Below are positions 5,596 to 6,279 of a DNA stretch of 6,279 nucleotides, in pieces. Numbering within the stretch: the stretch's first letter is position 1; each line of letters starts with the position of its first letter. The stretch is taken from NCBI GenBank assembly GCA_946480555.1, contig CAMLLE010000198.1, forward strand, positions 1 through 6,279. The letters run 5' to 3'. Made by a program: the position numbers and the translations under genes. The stretch is from an uncultured Verrucomicrobia subdivision 3 bacterium (GTDB lineage: Bacteria > Verrucomicrobiota > Verrucomicrobiae > Limisphaerales > CAMLLE01). The notes under the pieces were generated by a model, which saw only the letters and a list, made by a program, of their open reading frames with translations, did no database searches and was not told the DNA's origin.

Positions 5596-5734
5596 TTTCG
5601 AGTGTGTTTGTGTGACTGAGATTGGTTGTTGCCAACTGCGCCACGGGTTCGGTCTTGAACTGTGGTTGCGGAGTTCAGCAGGGAAAATGCCATTGGGCAA
5701 GAACTTTGCAGCACCTTGCACGGACCTCGATTTG

Positions 5735-5753
5735 ACCCGCTCTGGCAGCGGGT
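5735..5753. other. 7-bp hairpin in the glnII upstream region
   Basis: ACCCGCT (5735-5741) pairs with AGCGGGT (5747-5753) around a 5-nt loop. On the + strand it runs into TTTT, like a small terminator. On the minus strand it would sit about 140 nt before the glnII start codon, inside a long leader if transcription begins that far up. Its role is unknown. Confidence 0.35.
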
Positions 5754-5989
5754 TTTGCAGCGTTTCGATGAATCGGATTAGACACAAACAACGTGCTCAG
5801 CTTCCTTTCACGCTGGCGATGTTCGCTCCACCTGATCGAATTTGCACAGCGTTGAAATTTTTTCACCAGATCAACAAGCCACATTGGAACTCACCAAACG
5901 CGCTCGTTCTCCAGAAGTGCTCTCCCCTTTTCGGTTGCCCTCCTAATGAGTGAGTCCCACCACTTCGCTGTGATTGGATTTGAGCGTGT

Positions 5990-6014
5990 CCGTGGATCGC
6001 AATGCGGTCCACGG
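5990..6014. repeat. Strong inverted repeat (11-bp stem, AAT loop)
   Basis: CCGTGGATCGC (5990-6000) and GCGGTCCACGG (6004-6014) pair at 11 positions with one G-T wobble, around a 3-nt loop. No T-run follows on either strand, so it is not a standard terminator. Compact GC-rich hairpins like this in non-coding DNA are often members of REP-like repeat families; that is inference, as only one copy lies in this window. Confidence 0.5.
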
Positions 6015-6203
6015 CCCCGTAGCCGAAGGTTCCACTAACCATGACCGTTGTGCGCCCAAGAAAGAACCGGTTCAATCTCAGTTCCGGCTCCATTCCCATA
6101 CCATTCCTCGCTCCCGCGTCTCTTGTTCGCCCCGTTCTCCATCCAGACTTCCCGCTTTCCGCGTCGTCGGCCTTACGCAATATTGAGCGCGGTCGGAACC
6201 GTT

Positions 6204-6279
6204 ATGCTTAAAGTCAAAGACACACTCCGCGCGACGGTGCATCTCACATTCGATGGACGCGTGATCAAGGCTTATCACG
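6204..6279 (+). CDS. N-terminus of an unidentified protein (3' end outside the window)
   Basis: ATG at 6204 opens a frame that stays open for 25 codons to the window edge. It begins MLKVKDTLRATVHL and continues TFDGRVIKAYH. The alternating pattern of hydrophobic and polar residues, with an FDGR turn, suggests two beta strands, as at the start of a kinase-like N-lobe or a beta-sandwich; this is too short to decide. A GGAA lies about 8 nt upstream as a weak ribosome-binding site. In its favour are the balanced amino-acid composition and a start just after the non-coding stretch. The function is unknown. Confidence 0.5.
   Translation, partial: MLKVKDTLRATVHLTFDGRVIKAYH

Larger units (their letters stand above)
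5596..6203. other. 608-bp intergenic region upstream of glnII, no convincing gene
   Basis: This region contains the glnII leader and promoter (not clearly identifiable) and the upstream region of the gene at 6204. I see no protein-like reading frame: the frames here have no recognisable motif or start signal. The visible structure is a 7-bp hairpin at 5735-5753, a TTGCA direct repeat (5706 and 5716), an AT-rich patch at about 5853-5865, and a strong hairpin at 5990-6014. The part from about 5945 to 6190 has an odd, low-coding-potential texture that could be an interspersed repeat. Confidence 0.55.

Noticed and set aside
4693..5619. A 308-codon + strand open frame lying opposite glnII
   Set aside because: It lies almost wholly antisense to a glutamine synthetase with intact catalytic motifs. 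Its translation has no recognisable domain and its length follows from codon bias on the other strand.
5777..5782. TCTAAT on the minus strand as a -10 box for glnII
   Set aside because: No acceptable -35 sequence lies 16-18 nt upstream and the leader would be about 175 nt, so it was not called as a promoter.
5596..5787. A 64-residue N-terminal extension of glutamine synthetase
   Set aside because: The frame is open, but the added residues look non-coding (mixed Arg/Pro/Ser, no GS similarity), and the GSII family begins right at the MAKYKLEYIWLDG start.
5863..6180. A 105-codon minus-strand frame upstream of glnII
   Set aside because: It shows no motif, hydrophobic core or start signal, and it runs through the inverted repeat. 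It is more likely non-coding.
5974..6186. A 70-codon + strand frame before the gene at 6204
   Set aside because: The composition is dominated by Ser, Arg and Pro, with no motif and no ribosome-binding site. It overlaps the hairpin block.

Overview
The window reads as ordinary chromosomal DNA of moderately high GC from a Gram-negative-type bacterium. Weak or absent Shine-Dalgarno sequences, a eukaryotic-type glutamine synthetase (GSII), and an ECF sigma gene followed by a zinc-less membrane partner all recall the Verrucomicrobiota, perhaps the Pedosphaera/Limisphaerales side. That placement rests on remembered family resemblance, not on a search. I see no transposase, integrase, tRNA, rRNA, CRISPR array or phage gene.

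Layout, left to right. (1) The 3' part of a CvpA-family membrane protein on the + strand (1-1134), with a large extra C-terminal region. It ends at a hairpin with T-rich flanks on both sides that can serve both converging transcripts. (2) A three-gene minus-strand operon, read from 3449 down to 1250: a long-chain polyprenyl diphosphate synthase, an ECF (RpoE-like) sigma factor overlapping it by ATGA, and 5 nt further a small single-pass membrane protein that is probably the sigma factor's partner. A good sigma70-type promoter lies almost on the first start codon. (3) A 233-bp divergent intergenic region rich in short repeats and a 12-bp palindrome. (4) recO on the + strand, coding a short RecO without the zinc-binding cysteines. 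(5) A convergent intergenic region with several hairpins, including a textbook terminator for the next gene. (6) glnII, a GSII-family glutamine synthetase, on the minus strand. (7) About 600 bp without a convincing gene, holding a strong hairpin and possibly an interspersed repeat. (8) The first 25 codons of an unidentified + strand gene running off the right edge.

The polyprenyl synthase probably makes the side chain of the respiratory quinone. Its tight coupling to an envelope-type sigma factor and a membrane-anchored putative regulator is the most system-like feature here. RecO (recombinational repair) and GSII (ammonia assimilation) look like independent housekeeping units. I found nothing that clearly amounts to a wholly new system. 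The best leads are the sigma/partner pair inside an isoprenoid operon, the extra domains on CvpA, and the repeat-rich divergent promoter.
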